From positions 40,864,569 through 40,928,568 of the forward strand of contig OZ034975.1 of assembly GCA_964030785.1 (NCBI GenBank): 64,000 bases of DNA, read 5' to 3'. Shown piece by piece: positions 25,701-32,558 of the stretch. The notes below the pieces were generated by a model. It was not told where the DNA came from. It ran no database searches and saw nothing but the letters and a program-made list of their open reading frames with translations. The DNA is from Siderastrea siderea. Taxonomy: Eukaryota > Cnidaria > Anthozoa > Scleractinia > Rhizangiidae. The first letter of the stretch is position 1. The number at the start of each line of letters is the position of its first letter. Both the position numbers and the translations under genes were made by a program.

Positions 25701-28065
25701 GTTACAATTCCTGCTATGCAAGTTCCAGTGGATTTCATCTTGCATTGCCTGTACTGTTCGTCTTTGTCTTTTCAAACGACATTTCCTTATCTAAATTTAA
25801 ACAAACAGTTCTCTTCTAAGTATGTGACACAAAAATAGATAATAGTGTAAAAGACGTAGTCTGCCTCCTACATTGTCTTCTGTTATAGATCATCCATCGT
25901 GACCTTGCTGCTCGTAATGTGCTTGTGGGAGATAAAGAAATGTGCAAAGTAACAGACTTTGGGATGGCTAGAGATGTGCAACAAGAGAGTATTTACGAAA
26001 GGAAGACTAAGGTATTGGACAAAGAAAATGAAAGATGAAGAGAATTACTGTGGTTCAATTTTCATGCAAGGTGCGTGCGTTCGATTGGACACACGCACCC
26101 TGTACAGTGTGTGTGTGTGTTTTTTTTAATTAACCTGACTTCCTGGATTTCAAAGTATATCTTGAACATAATATCATGGGTGACAAATTACTCCTTAATT
26201 TTGGCGCGAAATTTCAGCGTTAATTTACAATTTCACATGTGAAATTACAAAATTGCTATGGCAACGGGTCTATAGCTCAGCGCCAAGATGGCGTCGAGGT
26301 TAATGATGAAGATGTTTTGTGCAGAACTAAAGCTATTCTGGAAATATTCATTGAGGACTCAACGGGTAATCTGTAAAGTTTGACTTTTAATTGACTGAAC
26401 TTCTCAGAAATCAACTGCGAGTCAAAAAGAAGAGATTATTTTTGATAGTGTGACAGCGAAAGTTTTTGAACGGCGAGCCAGTTGCTGATCGAGTGATTGA
26501 CCGCGAACTCAGAGAAGTAATTCAGTGGATTTGGGCACTTCTTCGAATGAAATAAAGGTCAGTTTTAAATACAAATTTGCTGCCGAAGTTTACTTTCGTT
26601 AAAACAAGCTTTCTGTACGTATTTTGAATGCATTTGTGAAGCCTTCTGAGCCTTGCTCGATGGAGCAACGTTGTGCTAGCTCGATTCAGTGAATTTGCCG
26701 GATAAAACGCGGATAACCTTTGCCAAGCGATTTGCTCTGGTACTTTTCAAGTAAAAATTCAGAGTCTGGTGTATTTTGCTGTCGGTTACAAATACACGAA
26801 ATCGTCAAAGCTTGGTAAAAACTTCCCACAAGAGTTTTTCATTATTTCACATAGACAAATGTGAACTTTAGCCAATCTGTGTGCTTTTAACTTTTCAATG
26901 CTTGGAGTTCTCGACGCGATAAACAAGTCAAAACCCTGACGATTGTGAGCGTAATTTGTCACCCATGATATTAATAGGTAATCAAATGGTATACTCGTGA
27001 AATTAGGAAATAATTTCACTTTAATTTCCCTCGCCTAAAGGCTCGGAAAATTATTAGAATTTTGACAAAACGCGCGTGAAATTATTTCCTAATTTCACTC
27101 GTCACCATTTGATCACACATACTAATATATTGTGTAACAAAACATTTAGTGATGGTACTTTTTGTCCCTGATAGACAAGTTTAGAGGTTGCCTGTTCATT
27201 TTTTTTCTAAAATACGATCAATGGAACACGTTCATGGTAGCATTAAAACCTTTTTTGCTAACGTCAATGCATTAGGCGATTTGCTCCACTGGCAACCCAC
27301 TGAATGTTTTTCAGTGGCTTTGGATTTCAGTGTAGCAATTTTTTGTTTATTCAATGGACTGTTGATATTCCACTCTATTCATCGTCACAAGTTTGTCTGC
27401 TAATTTTTTTTAAGAATTTTTTTTTATCCAATCTTAGGGTCGTCTGCCAGTTAAGTGGACCGCGTATGAAGCCCTGATGTATGGAACGTATACCACCAAG
27501 AGTGACGTGTAAGTATCTTGAAGTGCACAAACACATACGTATAGTTTGCAATTTGCTAGTCTAGTGATCTATGTATGTGATCTATGTATACCACAAGAAG
27601 AGATTAAGTGGTCCAAATCTTGTTTTCAATCTTTGTTTTGTATTGGTTTTGCTTTTCTTTGTGTCTAGTTCTCTATCTTCGTTTTGCCCGAAATTCAATG
27701 TCCAAATCTTCTCTACCTTTTTTTTGACAAAATACCTGATACTTCTCATTTAAACTCCCTTTGATGATCCTAATTGCACCCAGCAAGCAGTGGGGAAACC
27801 AAAAAAATAGCAGGATACGTACGCCCAGTGTGGGGCATTACGCATGACATAAAAGAGAGTGGATTAAGGACTACTCCCAGTCTCGTCATGTCACGGTACC
27901 TGGGGTCAAAAGAAAGTCCAATGTTCTGGCCGCCATACTGCCAAACATGCAAACAAGTGCAAAAAAATAAAATGGCATCAGTGCTCGATTGCCACTACTG
28001 CAGGTGGAAAGTTAACGAAGGTTTTTGTTTCAGTTTGAAAGCAGCGAAATAAACTGAAAAAAAAT

Positions 28066-28096
<31 letters not shown>

Positions 28097-29924
28097 AAAC
28101 AAAACGTAGGACAAAAGTAATTGAAGGTAATGTACATCGTTAGCTATGAAACTGTTTTGTATTTCAAATTTACGCTAACACTGGGTGAGTTAAGGCTAAT
28201 TTTAACACTCGGGACCAGATGTGAAGGCATCAATTTGTAACTTCAAGGTAAGTGCTCTTTCTTTACACAGGTGGAGTTATGGTGTTCTCCTTTACGAGAT
28301 TTTCACGATAGGTAAGCTTATACATGAGATAGATTAATGTCTTTCTTCGTCTTTTGTCCGTTATGCAAAAAAAAAAATCTTTTTACTGGAGGAAGTCATT
28401 TTTGCGATCGGGAGGGAAACGTTTAGTAATAAAACGTCACACGACGTTACACTACGCCGTCATGATTTCTGAATATCTCCATTCCTAGATCCGCCAATTT
28501 GGATTTCTTCATTTGTTTCCTTGGCGTTAAAAAGCAACCATATTCAATGACCAGTATTTAAAACCAGTTAAATGATTCCAAATAGTTTAGAGGAGTGAGA
28601 ATTACACCAAGGAAGTACACAATTCTTACCAAGATTATAATGATACTGAAGTAGCTGTCTTGAAAGATTTCAGAACCTTTAATAAGATCTAAGATTTCAA
28701 AATCTATTTCAGGTGGCCCACCATATCCACGGATGGATGGCAGGAAAATAGCAAACTTACTTCAAGAAGGATACAGGATGCCTAATCCACAACACGTGGA
28801 CAATGAACTGTAAATAAAGTTTTGTAGGCAGCATACTGGGCATCAATTTTGTTGACCTGTTTCACGGCTGCTAAACGGCTCCTGATCATAAAAAAAGCTC
28901 AGTTTCAAAACAACTGTTTTAAATTTCTCGGACATGTTTTGACGGTACATCCGTCATCAACCGTGTATTTGAAATGGCTGTTCAATTTATCGCGTGGCTG
29001 TTTTAAAATCATAGCACGTTTTTCTCAGTTACGACATTCAGGTTTGGGACGTAACCACCAGAAAAATAAAACACAAGAAAAATATTAATAAGGCCAAAAA
29101 GAAAAATGATAAGCGTGCAAACAGTAATAACAAGGTCTTGTTTACTACAGCTATGAAATAATGATGGTATGTTGGCAGAATGACCCCGATGCAAGACCAA
29201 CATTTGCTGATTTGAGAAACAAACTGAAGGAAATGGAACGTCAACACAAGGTGCGTCTTTTAACCCTAAAACCTTCATTGGATAGGGATGTCTGTATATC
29301 AGTTTTTAATTGATACAAAGGAAGGATTAAAATGCTAATCTTTTAGCCCTTGTAGTATCTAACATTAAGATTTAAGGCAAAACTTCTTATTCAAACGAAG
29401 CGCCTTTGGGCTCGTGGTCTGAGTAACCGAATCCCCGGTTAAAGCGTCAAGTAAAATGTTTACTTCAGTAATTGTGTCGAGTTAAATTTCAAACTTCAAA
29501 ATCCCAAGGCCCGCAGGGACTGAAGGTAATTTCGATGTGCATTGACAACAGTTACATTTAGCCTCCTTTTCAAATCGCGGTTAGAGAGAAGCAATCTAAC
29601 TATATAAGGCAACTCAGAAATAACCTATTTGTTCAAGGAGAACAAACGAGACCAAGCAAATTGATCAGGAGTAATACCCAGTAACTAGTCACTAGTGTTT
29701 TCCCAACGCTTGGCTTTGGCTGCATGTTCCTCAAAGAAAGTCCTGATTGGCTCATGGCTTCGTTTTTGTTTGCTTTGTTCATAACTACTGCCGTACTCTC
29801 AGGACGAAAAAGGTAAAATTTAACGGACCATTCTTTACTCATTTTTGTTTCTATGCAGAGGTTTATCAACATGAAAATATATGACAACCAGCTTTACGCA
29901 AACGTAGAAGATTTGGTTGTGTAG
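4965..29924 (+). CDS. Receptor A: three-Ig, SEA-domain receptor tyrosine kinase (5' exon not seen)
   Basis: This is a single-pass receptor tyrosine kinase, about 840 codons from the first visible exon. Exons placed by splice sites and phase: 4965-5306, 5455-5721, 6142-6396, 6995-7116, 18047-18105, 18944-19134, 20150-20263, 20346-20364, 20805-20847, 21295-21604, 24657-24767, 25343-25533, 25889-26011, 27438-27508, 28271-28311, 28713-28809, 29151-29250 and 29859-29924 (stop TAG). All junctions keep frame. The order is three Ig-like domains, SEA domain, transmembrane helix, juxtamembrane segment, kinase and short tail. The kinase resembles the FGFR/VEGFR/RET branch but I would not name it. The signal-peptide exon found in receptor B has no counterpart visible upstream, where 1-4900 is full of transposons; it may lie outside the window or be lost. 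AATAAA signals occur at 30300 and 30527. Confidence 0.85.
6995..19134 (+). CDS. Receptor A exons for the SEA domain
   Basis: Three exons (6995-7116, 18047-18105 and 18944-19134) rebuild a SEA domain: a first strand [12 protein letters not shown], a middle [11 protein letters not shown], then [13 protein letters not shown] and [10 protein letters not shown]. Phases run 1-0, 0-2, 2-1 and match receptor B exactly. The GSLIV motif sits where SEA domains of mucins and adhesion receptors self-cleave between Gly and Ser. The intron between the first and second SEA exons is about 10.9 kb because it hosts the large palindrome and a Penelope relic. The exact base of the middle exon boundary could be off by one. 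Confidence 0.75.
7373..7425 (-). tRNA. tRNA-like 3' half (pseudo-tRNA), left arm
   Basis: On the minus strand this reads GTAAGTGGGAATCCAGAGGTGCCGGGTTCGAATCCCGGCTGACCCA (shown here as its key parts: GTAAGTG loop and the T arm CCGGGTTCGAATCCCGG). The 5' half is replaced by unrelated sequence. The mirror copy in the right arm is about 16196-16242. Confidence 0.5.
7627..7950. mobile_element. MITE inserted in the left arm only
   Basis: The element has about 65-bp terminal inverted repeats (CAACCTCGTCCCCAGGGCCT ... and its reverse complement ending ACGAGGTTG) around a 200-bp core. The corresponding place in the right arm (about 16070-16100) lacks it, so the insertion postdates formation of the palindrome. 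The same type of terminus (CTCGTTCCCAGG) forms a small hairpin at about 57940-58013. Confidence 0.7.
8085..8134 (-). tRNA. Truncated tRNA-like (AAG) sequence, left arm
   Basis: This is the 3' part of the full tRNA-like unit at 15900-15970: anticodon-arm remainder plus T arm CCGGGTTCGAATCCCGG and acceptor ACGACCC. The 5' half is missing at a junction directly against the tRNA-iMet 3' end, where the right arm has about 570 bp more. Confidence 0.55.
8139..8210 (-). tRNA. tRNA-iMet (CAT), left arm
   Basis: A 72-nt cloverleaf with A box TGGCGCAGTGGAAGC, anticodon loop CTCATAA on a GGG/CCC stem, and a T arm GGATCGAAACC. The AUCGAAA-type T loop, in place of TTCGAA, is the signature of eukaryotic initiator tRNA. 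The three G-C pairs of the anticodon stem also fit an initiator. The first acceptor position is T facing T, where initiator tRNAs normally have an A1-U72 pair. The mirror copy is at 15269-15340. Confidence 0.75.
8249..8320 (-). tRNA. tRNA-Trp (CCA), left arm
   Basis: A 71-nt cloverleaf plus discriminator A. The acceptor GGCCCAG pairs with TTGGGTC, the anticodon stem-loop is TCTGA-CTCCAGA-TCAGA giving anticodon CCA, and the T arm is CCAGGTTCGAGTCCTGG. A and B boxes are intact. The mirror copy at 15158-15228 differs in the D stem, the B box and the last acceptor base. Confidence 0.75.
8597..8674 (-). tRNA. tRNA-like remnant, left arm
   Basis: On the minus strand it has an A box (ACAGCTCAGTGGTTAAGG) and a B box (GGGTTCGACTCCC), but the anticodon arm (AATTTCAAAACCAAAAG) does not form a normal stem. 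It is a degenerate tRNA or tRNA-like pol III unit; the mirror copy is 14741-14816. Confidence 0.5.
8983..9195 (-). CDS. Small CCHC zinc-finger protein (70 aa), left-arm copy
   Basis: The 70-residue protein has a single N-terminal finger C5-x2-C8-x12-H21-x4-C26 ([22 protein letters not shown] in part) followed by a short acidic tail. The start is at 9195 on the minus strand. A TATA box (CTATATAAA, reverse of 9257-9265) lies about 65 bp upstream. The right-arm copy (14219-14431) differs at two residues (N/K and D/E in the finger). The finger has the same spacing as in the 236-aa neighbour, so the two genes probably share an origin. Likely nucleic-acid binding; no function is established. AATAAA follows downstream in both arms. 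Confidence 0.6.
   Translation of the reverse strand: MSHLCQYCQRPFSRKYNNDRHDKASCWKQATITPVMSTVSTEKVESVTNKPDESQAKIDNMGSEEKDQGS
9257..9265 (-). promoter_or_regulatory. TATA box of left-arm 70-aa gene
   Basis: The minus strand reads CTATATAAACTGATGTCAAGC; the 236-aa gene has the matching CTATATAAATGAGTGTCAAAC at 10583-10591 (minus). The shared TATA plus TGTCAA block suggests common regulation. Confidence 0.55.
9809..10519 (-). CDS. CCHC zinc-finger protein with acidic tail (236 aa), left-arm copy
   Basis: Residues 1-26 form a C5-x2-C8-x12-H21-x4-C26 finger. A helical middle (about 76-185, beginning [19 protein letters not shown]) contains ...[20 protein letters not shown] and the block [19 protein letters not shown], and the C terminus from about 190 is strongly acidic. 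From memory, similar DPW...AFxxLLP...AAVxKRKFLLNR proteins recur in animal genomes near polymerase-bearing viral elements; this was not checked. The start at 10519 is preceded by CTATATAAA about 65-70 bp upstream, sharing the promoter block of the 70-aa gene. The right-arm copy differs at about six residues and both frames are intact, which suggests retained coding function or arm homogenisation. Confidence 0.65.
   Translation of the reverse strand: MAYSCQYCLKSFKRSYNRNRHKKQGCRLAYQPKENTTMTTISPENELTDIFSNDDKDNETVDRGIESGSEVEDEIDDPWEDLREKAKLALSKRYATQVELLMKQGASEVVAQAKAFNDLLPFFRAKLRRLYLQYLKWSRQMKKDPIHEEVMKTLKRFMNEEDEMDYEEAAEAAVDRRKFLLNRIFKPRPVPEEESTDEEEHEDETMEVNDEDSEATEENEDVGEPTEEVESKQSWL
10583..10591 (-). 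promoter_or_regulatory. TATA box of left-arm 236-aa gene
   Basis: CTATATAAA on the minus strand about 65 bp upstream of the start codon, within a block shared with the 70-aa gene. Confidence 0.55.
10650..11146. repeat. GTGCTCATTT minisatellite, left arm
   Basis: About 500 bp of tandem GTGCTCATTTTT, GTGCTCATTT and GTGCTCATC variants of 9-12 bp, arranged in higher-order groups. The mirror array in the right arm (12001-12782) is longer. Open frames across it in all three frames are composition artefacts. Confidence 0.9.
11147..11246. repeat. 16-17-bp GCGTTACGCATTTTG repeats, left arm
   Basis: About six degenerate copies of TTTTGGCGTTACGCA follow the minisatellite. The mirror set is 11896-12000. 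Immediately inside is a 5' fragment of the tRNA-iMet sequence (minus, about 11262-11284). Confidence 0.8.
11333..11404 (+). tRNA. tRNA-Ala (TGC), left arm
   Basis: A 72-nt cloverleaf: acceptor GGGGGTG/CACTTCC with discriminator A, A box TAGCTCAGTGGTAGAG, anticodon loop TTTGCAA (TGC) on a stem with one C-A mismatch, B box GGGTTCGAAACCC. It points toward the palindrome centre, opposite to the other tRNAs of the arm. Confidence 0.75.
11526..11617. other. Unique centre of the palindrome
   Basis: About 95 bp that is not inverted-repeated. It contains a direct repeat of TGACGTCA-x2-GGGCAAGT form: GTGACGTCATAGGGCAAGT near 11550 and ATGACGTCAACGGGCAAGT near 11590. TGACGTCA is the CRE/ATF consensus. 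Confidence 0.6.
11738..11809 (-). tRNA. tRNA-Ala (TGC), right arm
   Basis: Mirror copy of 11333-11404 with the same TGC anticodon. The anticodon stem carries a G-G mismatch and a G-T pair, so it is slightly degraded compared with the left copy. Confidence 0.7.
12001..12782. repeat. GTGCTCATTT minisatellite, right arm
   Basis: About 780 bp of the reverse-complement array (AAATGAGCAC units), longer than the 500-bp left-arm array. This shows independent expansion or contraction of the two arms. Confidence 0.9.
12838..12846 (+). promoter_or_regulatory. TATA box of right-arm 236-aa gene
   Basis: CTATATAAA 64 bp upstream of the ATG at 12910, followed by the TGTCAAAC block shared with the 70-aa gene. 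Confidence 0.55.
12910..13620 (+). CDS. CCHC zinc-finger protein with acidic tail (236 aa), right-arm copy
   Basis: Same length and architecture as the left-arm copy at 9809-10519: N-terminal CCHC finger (C5, C8, H21, C26), helical centre, acidic C terminus from about residue 190. Differences are few and scattered (for example K22E, and Ala to Thr, Val and Asp at other sites) and none breaks the frame or the zinc ligands. Transcription would run outward, away from the palindrome centre, as for its mirror copy. A (GA)n microsatellite of about 40 bp follows at about 13737-13776, much longer than in the left arm. Confidence 0.65.
   Translation: MAYSCQYCLKSFKRSYNRNRHEKQGCRLAYQPKENTTMTTISPENESTDIFSNDDKDNETVDRGIESGSEVEDEIDDPWEDLREKAKLTLSKRYATQVELLMKQGVSEVVAQAKAFNDLLPFFRAKLRRLYLQYLKWSRQMKKDPIHEEVMKTLKRFMNEEDEMDYEEAAEAAVDRRKFLLNRIFKPRPVPEEESTDEEEHEDETMEVNDEDSEDTEENEDVGEPTEEVESKQSWL
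14149..14157 (+). promoter_or_regulatory. TATA box of right-arm 70-aa gene
   Basis: CTATATAAA 62 bp upstream of the ATG at 14219, followed by CTGATGTCAAGC. Confidence 0.55.
14219..14431 (+). CDS. Small CCHC zinc-finger protein (70 aa), right-arm copy
   Basis: Mirror of 8983-9195. The start at 14219 follows a TATA box at 14149 and is the first ATG after it. The finger C5-x2-C8-x12-H21-x4-C26 is intact; the two differences from the left copy are conservative and lie between the zinc ligands. The short size and acidic tail leave only a DNA- or RNA-binding or protein-binding role to suggest. AATAAA occurs near 14642. Confidence 0.6.
   Translation: MSHLCQYCQRPFSRKYNKDRHEKASCWKQATITPVMSTVSTEKVESVTNKPDESQAKIDNMGSEEKDQGS
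14741..14816 (+). tRNA. tRNA-like remnant, right arm
   Basis: Mirror of 8597-8674 with A and B boxes but no proper anticodon stem. It is followed by GTAATGACGGCATACACTCC, which recurs after a second degenerate tRNA-like unit at about 15475-15560, pointing to a tandem duplication found only in the right arm. Confidence 0.5.
15158..15228 (+). tRNA. tRNA-Trp (CCA), right arm
   Basis: Same anticodon arm as the left copy (TCTGA-CTCCAGA-TCAGA). The D stem has GTAGTC for GTGGTC, the T arm has GGCTCGAGTCC for GGTTCGAGTCC, and the last acceptor base is G rather than C. It is possibly a weaker or decaying copy. Confidence 0.7.
15269..15340 (+). tRNA. tRNA-iMet (CAT), right arm
   Basis: Mirror of 8139-8210. 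The initiator-type T loop (ATCGAAA) is kept. One anticodon-stem base has changed (CCTAG for CCCAG after the loop). A T7 tract at 15342-15348 would end pol III transcription, a signal that the left copy lacks because of the deletion next to it. Confidence 0.72.
15475..15560 (+). tRNA. Second degenerate tRNA-like unit, right arm only
   Basis: GACAGCTCAGTGGTACAA (A box) and GGGTTCGACTCCCC (B box) with an over-long middle. It is related to 14741-14816 and has no counterpart in the left arm. Confidence 0.45.
15900..15970 (+). tRNA. tRNA-like gene with AAG anticodon loop, right arm
   Basis: A 71-nt unit: acceptor GGGTCGA/ACGACCC (six pairs), anticodon stem GTTCC-GTAAGTG-GGAAC giving AAG, T arm CCGGGTTCGAATCCCGG. 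AAG would be Leu, but there is no long leucine-type variable arm and the A box is poor, so it may be a tRNA-derived unit and not a working tRNA. A T-rich tract follows. Confidence 0.45.
16488..17076. other. Intron sequence, no recognised feature
   Basis: Contains an A-homopolymer of about 19 bases at about 16541-16559. AT-rich, no coding frame or repeat family recognised. Confidence 0.5.
17077..17690 (-). mobile_element. Penelope-like element relic with GIY-YIG endonuclease C-terminal part
   Basis: The minus strand from 17588 to the stop at 17348-17350 encodes [20 protein letters not shown], then [10 protein letters not shown] and [20 protein letters not shown] sequence (here [20 protein letters not shown]). 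This matches the end of the GIY-YIG nuclease domain of Penelope-like retroelements. The N-terminal GIY...YIG part is missing. The fragment is flanked by inverted copies of about 100 bp (17077-17185 and 17589-17690; ATCGGCGAAAGCTTGGATTTTAG), which resembles the pLTR arrangement of such elements. It lies in the receptor A SEA intron. Confidence 0.65.
18106..18943. other. Intron between SEA exons 2 and 3
   Basis: No recognised gene or repeat; AT-rich. A short direct repeat, GACAGGCTTCTC(T/C)(G/A)CCGT near 18635-18690, is the only local pattern. Confidence 0.5.
19166..19356 (+). pseudogene. Tandem duplicate of the third SEA exon, disrupted
   Basis: A segment of about 222 bp containing the third SEA exon is duplicated in tandem. 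Copy 1 is the working exon 18944-19134. Copy 2 starts near 19166 and keeps the sequence of the domain ([20 protein letters not shown]) and the CCAG/GTAATC donor. Its acceptor region is shortened, so the phase no longer fits, and an extra C near 19330 creates a stop (CNN then TAG). It is probably a dead exon copy, although alternative use of part of it cannot be excluded. Confidence 0.7.
19357..20149. other. Intron between the SEA and transmembrane exons
   Basis: No coding frame or recognised repeat. Confidence 0.5.
20150..20847 (+). CDS. Receptor A transmembrane exon, 19-nt microexon and juxtamembrane exon
   Basis: Exon 20150-20263 encodes a Cys-rich stalk ([10 protein letters not shown]) and a hydrophobic helix ([20 protein letters not shown]) with a basic stop-transfer HRK. 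Exon 20346-20364 is only 19 nt (GAGRGE, phase 1-2) and is followed by exon 20805-20847 (43 nt, [15 protein letters not shown], phase 2-0). Receptor B has the same two small exons with the same lengths, which strongly supports both. The microexon would add or remove charge and frame, so skipping it would truncate the receptor. Confidence 0.8.
21295..29924 (+). CDS. Receptor A tyrosine kinase exons and C-terminal tail
   Basis: Nine exons encode a complete kinase. The glycine loop is [12 protein letters not shown], the ATP lysine VAVKML, the catalytic loop [10 protein letters not shown], the metal site DFGMARD, and the tail of the C-lobe [11 protein letters not shown]. The activation loop has one tyrosine ([16 protein letters not shown]). 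The APE motif reads AYE (KWTAYEAL), the same as in receptor B. The last exon (29859-29924) ends [17 protein letters not shown] fits the pYxN consensus for Grb2-type SH2 domains, and the LVV end fits a class II PDZ ligand. The last two points are inference from motif rules. Confidence 0.85.
22543..22647. repeat. Short fold-back element
   Basis: GACTACGAGTAGTCTCTAATTTT is matched by its near reverse complement about 60 bp further on, giving a hairpin of about 105 bp. It abuts the decayed gene at 22648-23153 and may be its terminus. Confidence 0.65.
22648..23153 (-). pseudogene. Decayed protein gene of unknown (probably transposon) family
   Basis: Two minus-strand frames join across a one-base shift in a G run near 22970. 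The upstream part begins with YFTNF-like [19 protein letters not shown] (23140-23080) and continues to NILGQTKRR. The downstream part contains [35 protein letters not shown] and [12 protein letters not shown]. The frame is otherwise open, which indicates a fairly recent break. I do not recognise a catalytic motif. The hairpin terminus next to it and the intronic position suggest a mobile origin. Confidence 0.45.
23154..24656. other. Long kinase intron of receptor A, 3' part
   Basis: No gene seen. At 23450-23590 there are repeated AAGATCCTT / TTGCAGGA words in both orientations, consistent with a decayed fold-back repeat. A homopolymer A run is near 24160. Confidence 0.45.
26169..26973. mobile_element. 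MITE with 23-bp inverted ends
   Basis: It begins TAATATCATGGGTGACAAATTAC and ends with the exact reverse complement at 26951-26973. It is about 805 bp with no coding capacity, in the intron between kinase exons 4 and 5 of receptor A. The matching intron of receptor B (50006-50614) is 609 bp and lacks it, so it inserted after the duplication. A second palindrome (CTCGTGAAATTAGGAAATAA and its inverse) adjoins at about 26988-27115. Confidence 0.75.
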
Positions 29925-31216
29925 ACAACCAAAGGTCAATTGGGAGATGCAGTCCCGAGGAGGAGAAGCTGAAAGTAAAATTGACTGAAAATTTAGGGCT
30001 GAACTAAACAATCCTGCGGCTACTGTATAGAGAAGTCAGTGATTTTGCTAGTGGTAATATAGATATTGTTGGCAAATGAATGGGAACTTACTTAGCCAAT
30101 AATTTTCGTAGTTATGGTAAGAGTACAGTCGAACTCCGCTTATATGCGGACGCCAGTAACCGGTTTGACATGAAAGACATCACTTAAATATTTAGCAGTA
30201 TAGCAGTAAGAAGTATTATTTTTGATACGAAAATAAGGAGAATATTGAGGGGAATTTAAAGAGGGTAATTACAAAAAGGTAATAATAGTAGCTGTGAAAA
30301 ATAAAGAACAGGGCACTATTTTGCAGATTTTTGTTATTATTTCTTTAGTCCTACTTTTTAACATGATCGTTGGCGTTTTAAAATGACCAAGAATGTGACA
30401 TTTTGAGAAGGAAGCAAAGTGGCCTGTTTCATCTGCAGAAAAAAAAAACAGTCAGACTGGATGTGTGGAACTTAGTCAACTGTCTTAATGTGTGAGCACC
30501 TTTACAAGCCCAAAGCATTTTGACTTAATAAATCTACTCAACATGCATGCTGACAGGTCTCATTGGCATCATTCATAATTATTCTAAATAATTAAACGAA
30601 GTTCCAAAGAAACAAATCAGTCAAAGCGACGTGAAAGTTGCATAATTCCTTTAAAGTTCTTGGCTGCTGGAATAACTGAAAATCAAATGCCATAATGGAA
30701 AAATATTTTGTCAATTTATATATAATATTCTCGATATTCTCGCATGAAGGCCTAGTATATCAACGTTTAATACGTTTGATGTAATGAGCTGCAGTAAAAG
30801 TTTTGTTGTCAAATGTAGCCACGGCAGAGGTGTTTTTTTTGTTTTTTTTTTTTCGTTTTCAATTAATTAAATGCTGCTATATGACATGATTAACATAATT
30901 TTACTGTCGTTCCTAGTGAAAAATAAATAAATAAATAAATACATAATTGATGAAGTGTGTGTGTTTAACTAAGGTGGGAATTGTTTTCCACTGACCTTTG
31001 ATTTCTGTTCAAACGGTCGAAAAGAGACGTACGTTTTGACGAGGACTCACACTACTTCACAGAGCAACCCACCCCAATACTTCAGTAATAACCTTGCAAC
31101 TCCCTGGCTGAAGCTAATTATCTCGACAGGTCAGTTTTTGTTCCTTTACTTGCCGCAAATCAACAACATTTAAAATGAAGATCAATGTTAGCGCGCTAGG
31201 TGACCTAAGACCATGT
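29925..31216. other. 3' flank of receptor A
   Basis: Probable 3' UTR with AATAAA at 30300-30305 and 30527-30532. No further gene. An ATAA microsatellite is at about 30920-30940. Confidence 0.5.
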
Positions 31217-31239
31217 TTATATATGTGCTTCGTTTATGA

Positions 31240-31640
31240 TCGCCGGAGCCGGAGGTACCACTGAATTAGTTGAAGGTACAGGTTGATCAGTGGGAGTTAC
31301 CGCTGCATAAGTGGCTTGTGGAGCTTTATAATTAGCCGGAGGTATCACTGAATTAGTTGAAGGTACAGGTGGATTAGTGGGAGCTACCGCTGCATAAGTG
31401 GCTTGTGAAGCTGTAACTGGAGGTACCGCTGCATTAAATGAAAGTACAGGTGGATAAGTGGGAGCTACCGCTGCATAAGTGGCTTGTGAAGCTGTAACTG
31501 GAGGTACCGCTGCATTAAATGAAAGTACAGGTGGATAAGTGGGAGCTACCGCTGCATAAGTGGCTTGTGAAGCTGTAACTGGAGGTACCGCTGCATTAAA
31601 TGAAAGTACAGGTGGATAAGTGGGAGCTACCGCTGTGGGA
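31240..31640. repeat. 81-bp in-frame minisatellite (27-aa units)
   Basis: Three near-identical 81-bp units (CTGTAACTGGAGGTACCGCT...) and two diverged ones at the outer (3' coding) end. The length divisible by three and open minus-strand frame across the array suggest it evolved as coding repeats. Confidence 0.85.
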
Positions 31641-31871
31641 GCTACCGCTTTCTTCCTCCTTTTTTGCTGGTGTCTAGTTCACTTTCTTGATCCAAGGTTT
31701 CCCTCATCGTAGCAGTCGTTTTCCTTTTCCTTTTTTTTCGGGGAACTTCTGCCTCCGCCTTTTTTCTGAATACCCGTCGATGCAAACTCTTGCAGTGACA
31801 GCTGTCAAAGGTCTTGCAATATAACATCTTCAGAGAAGCCATCCTCCTGTCTTTTTCTCATTGTCTGAACA

Positions 31872-32558
31872 TCATCATCGTCATCATCCGGGCAACGTGG
31901 TATCAAGATACCAATAGTGGGCTATCTGTCCGGCCTATGCGGCGCATCCCCGGGTGGTGGATGTGGGACCCCCCTGATCATCCTTAAGGTGGATCACTGA
32001 AGGGTCGGTTGGGGTACCTGTGAAATAACCAATAAACAGGCGCGGACCAAGACGGGCTAAGTGGGCGGGGGCATAACCGGCCTACCCTCCCATCAGGGAG
32101 TATAAATATGATGAGCAGAAGAATTGGAACCCCGTTGGCTGCAGCATGCATGACCCACCCCGGAGTGTGGATACGCTCTGCTACTCAGCGACCCCAGTCC
32201 CAGCTATGGTTCAAATAGACCAGACTTGTTAGCTGGGTGAAGGTAGCTGCTCTAGGAGATGGGTACTACGAAATCAAAACCAAGCTATGGCGGTGGAGTT
32301 TAAAGGAGGCATCCCCCCCACGTTTGCCGGCCGACAGAGGGCTAACAACCCCCTTCGGTGCTATTACTATGTTACTGAAACAAGCACTAACCACCATGTT
32401 TGTTCTTCGCCGGGGCAACTCTCCTGTGGTACACCACATATGACGGATGATGCTGAAAGCCGAGAGGAAGGCATTGTCTTGAAGAGGAAGCTGCTTCGGT
32501 GTAACCTGAAGATAGGAATGTGGAATCTGTTTGAGAACCGGGAGGAAAGCTTAAAGAG
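31872..32558 (+). mobile_element. 687-bp retroposon with 13-bp target duplication, carrying a LINE 5' end
   Basis: Flanked by the exact 13-bp direct repeat CATTGTCTGAACA at 31859-31871 and 32559-32571. The interior resembles a LINE 5' UTR, and near its 3' end (32509-32532) it reads NLKIGMWN, the usual beginning of an APE endonuclease in non-LTR retrotransposons (KIGTWN). The rest of the LINE is absent. A LINE-mobilised 5' fragment or a LINE-5'-derived SINE would explain it. The 3' end (GAAAGCTTAAAGAG) has no poly(A) tail. Confidence 0.7.

Noticed and set aside
28849..29278. Minus- and plus-strand small open frames overlapping receptor A exon 29151-29250
   Set aside because: The exon is explained by the kinase C-lobe in the + frame; the others are intron or antisense shadows.
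4965..29924. Naming receptor A as an FGF receptor
   Set aside because: The kinase is FGFR-like, but the SEA domain, the cysteine-free first Ig domain, AYE and the short tail do not fit FGFR; a symbol would be unsupported.
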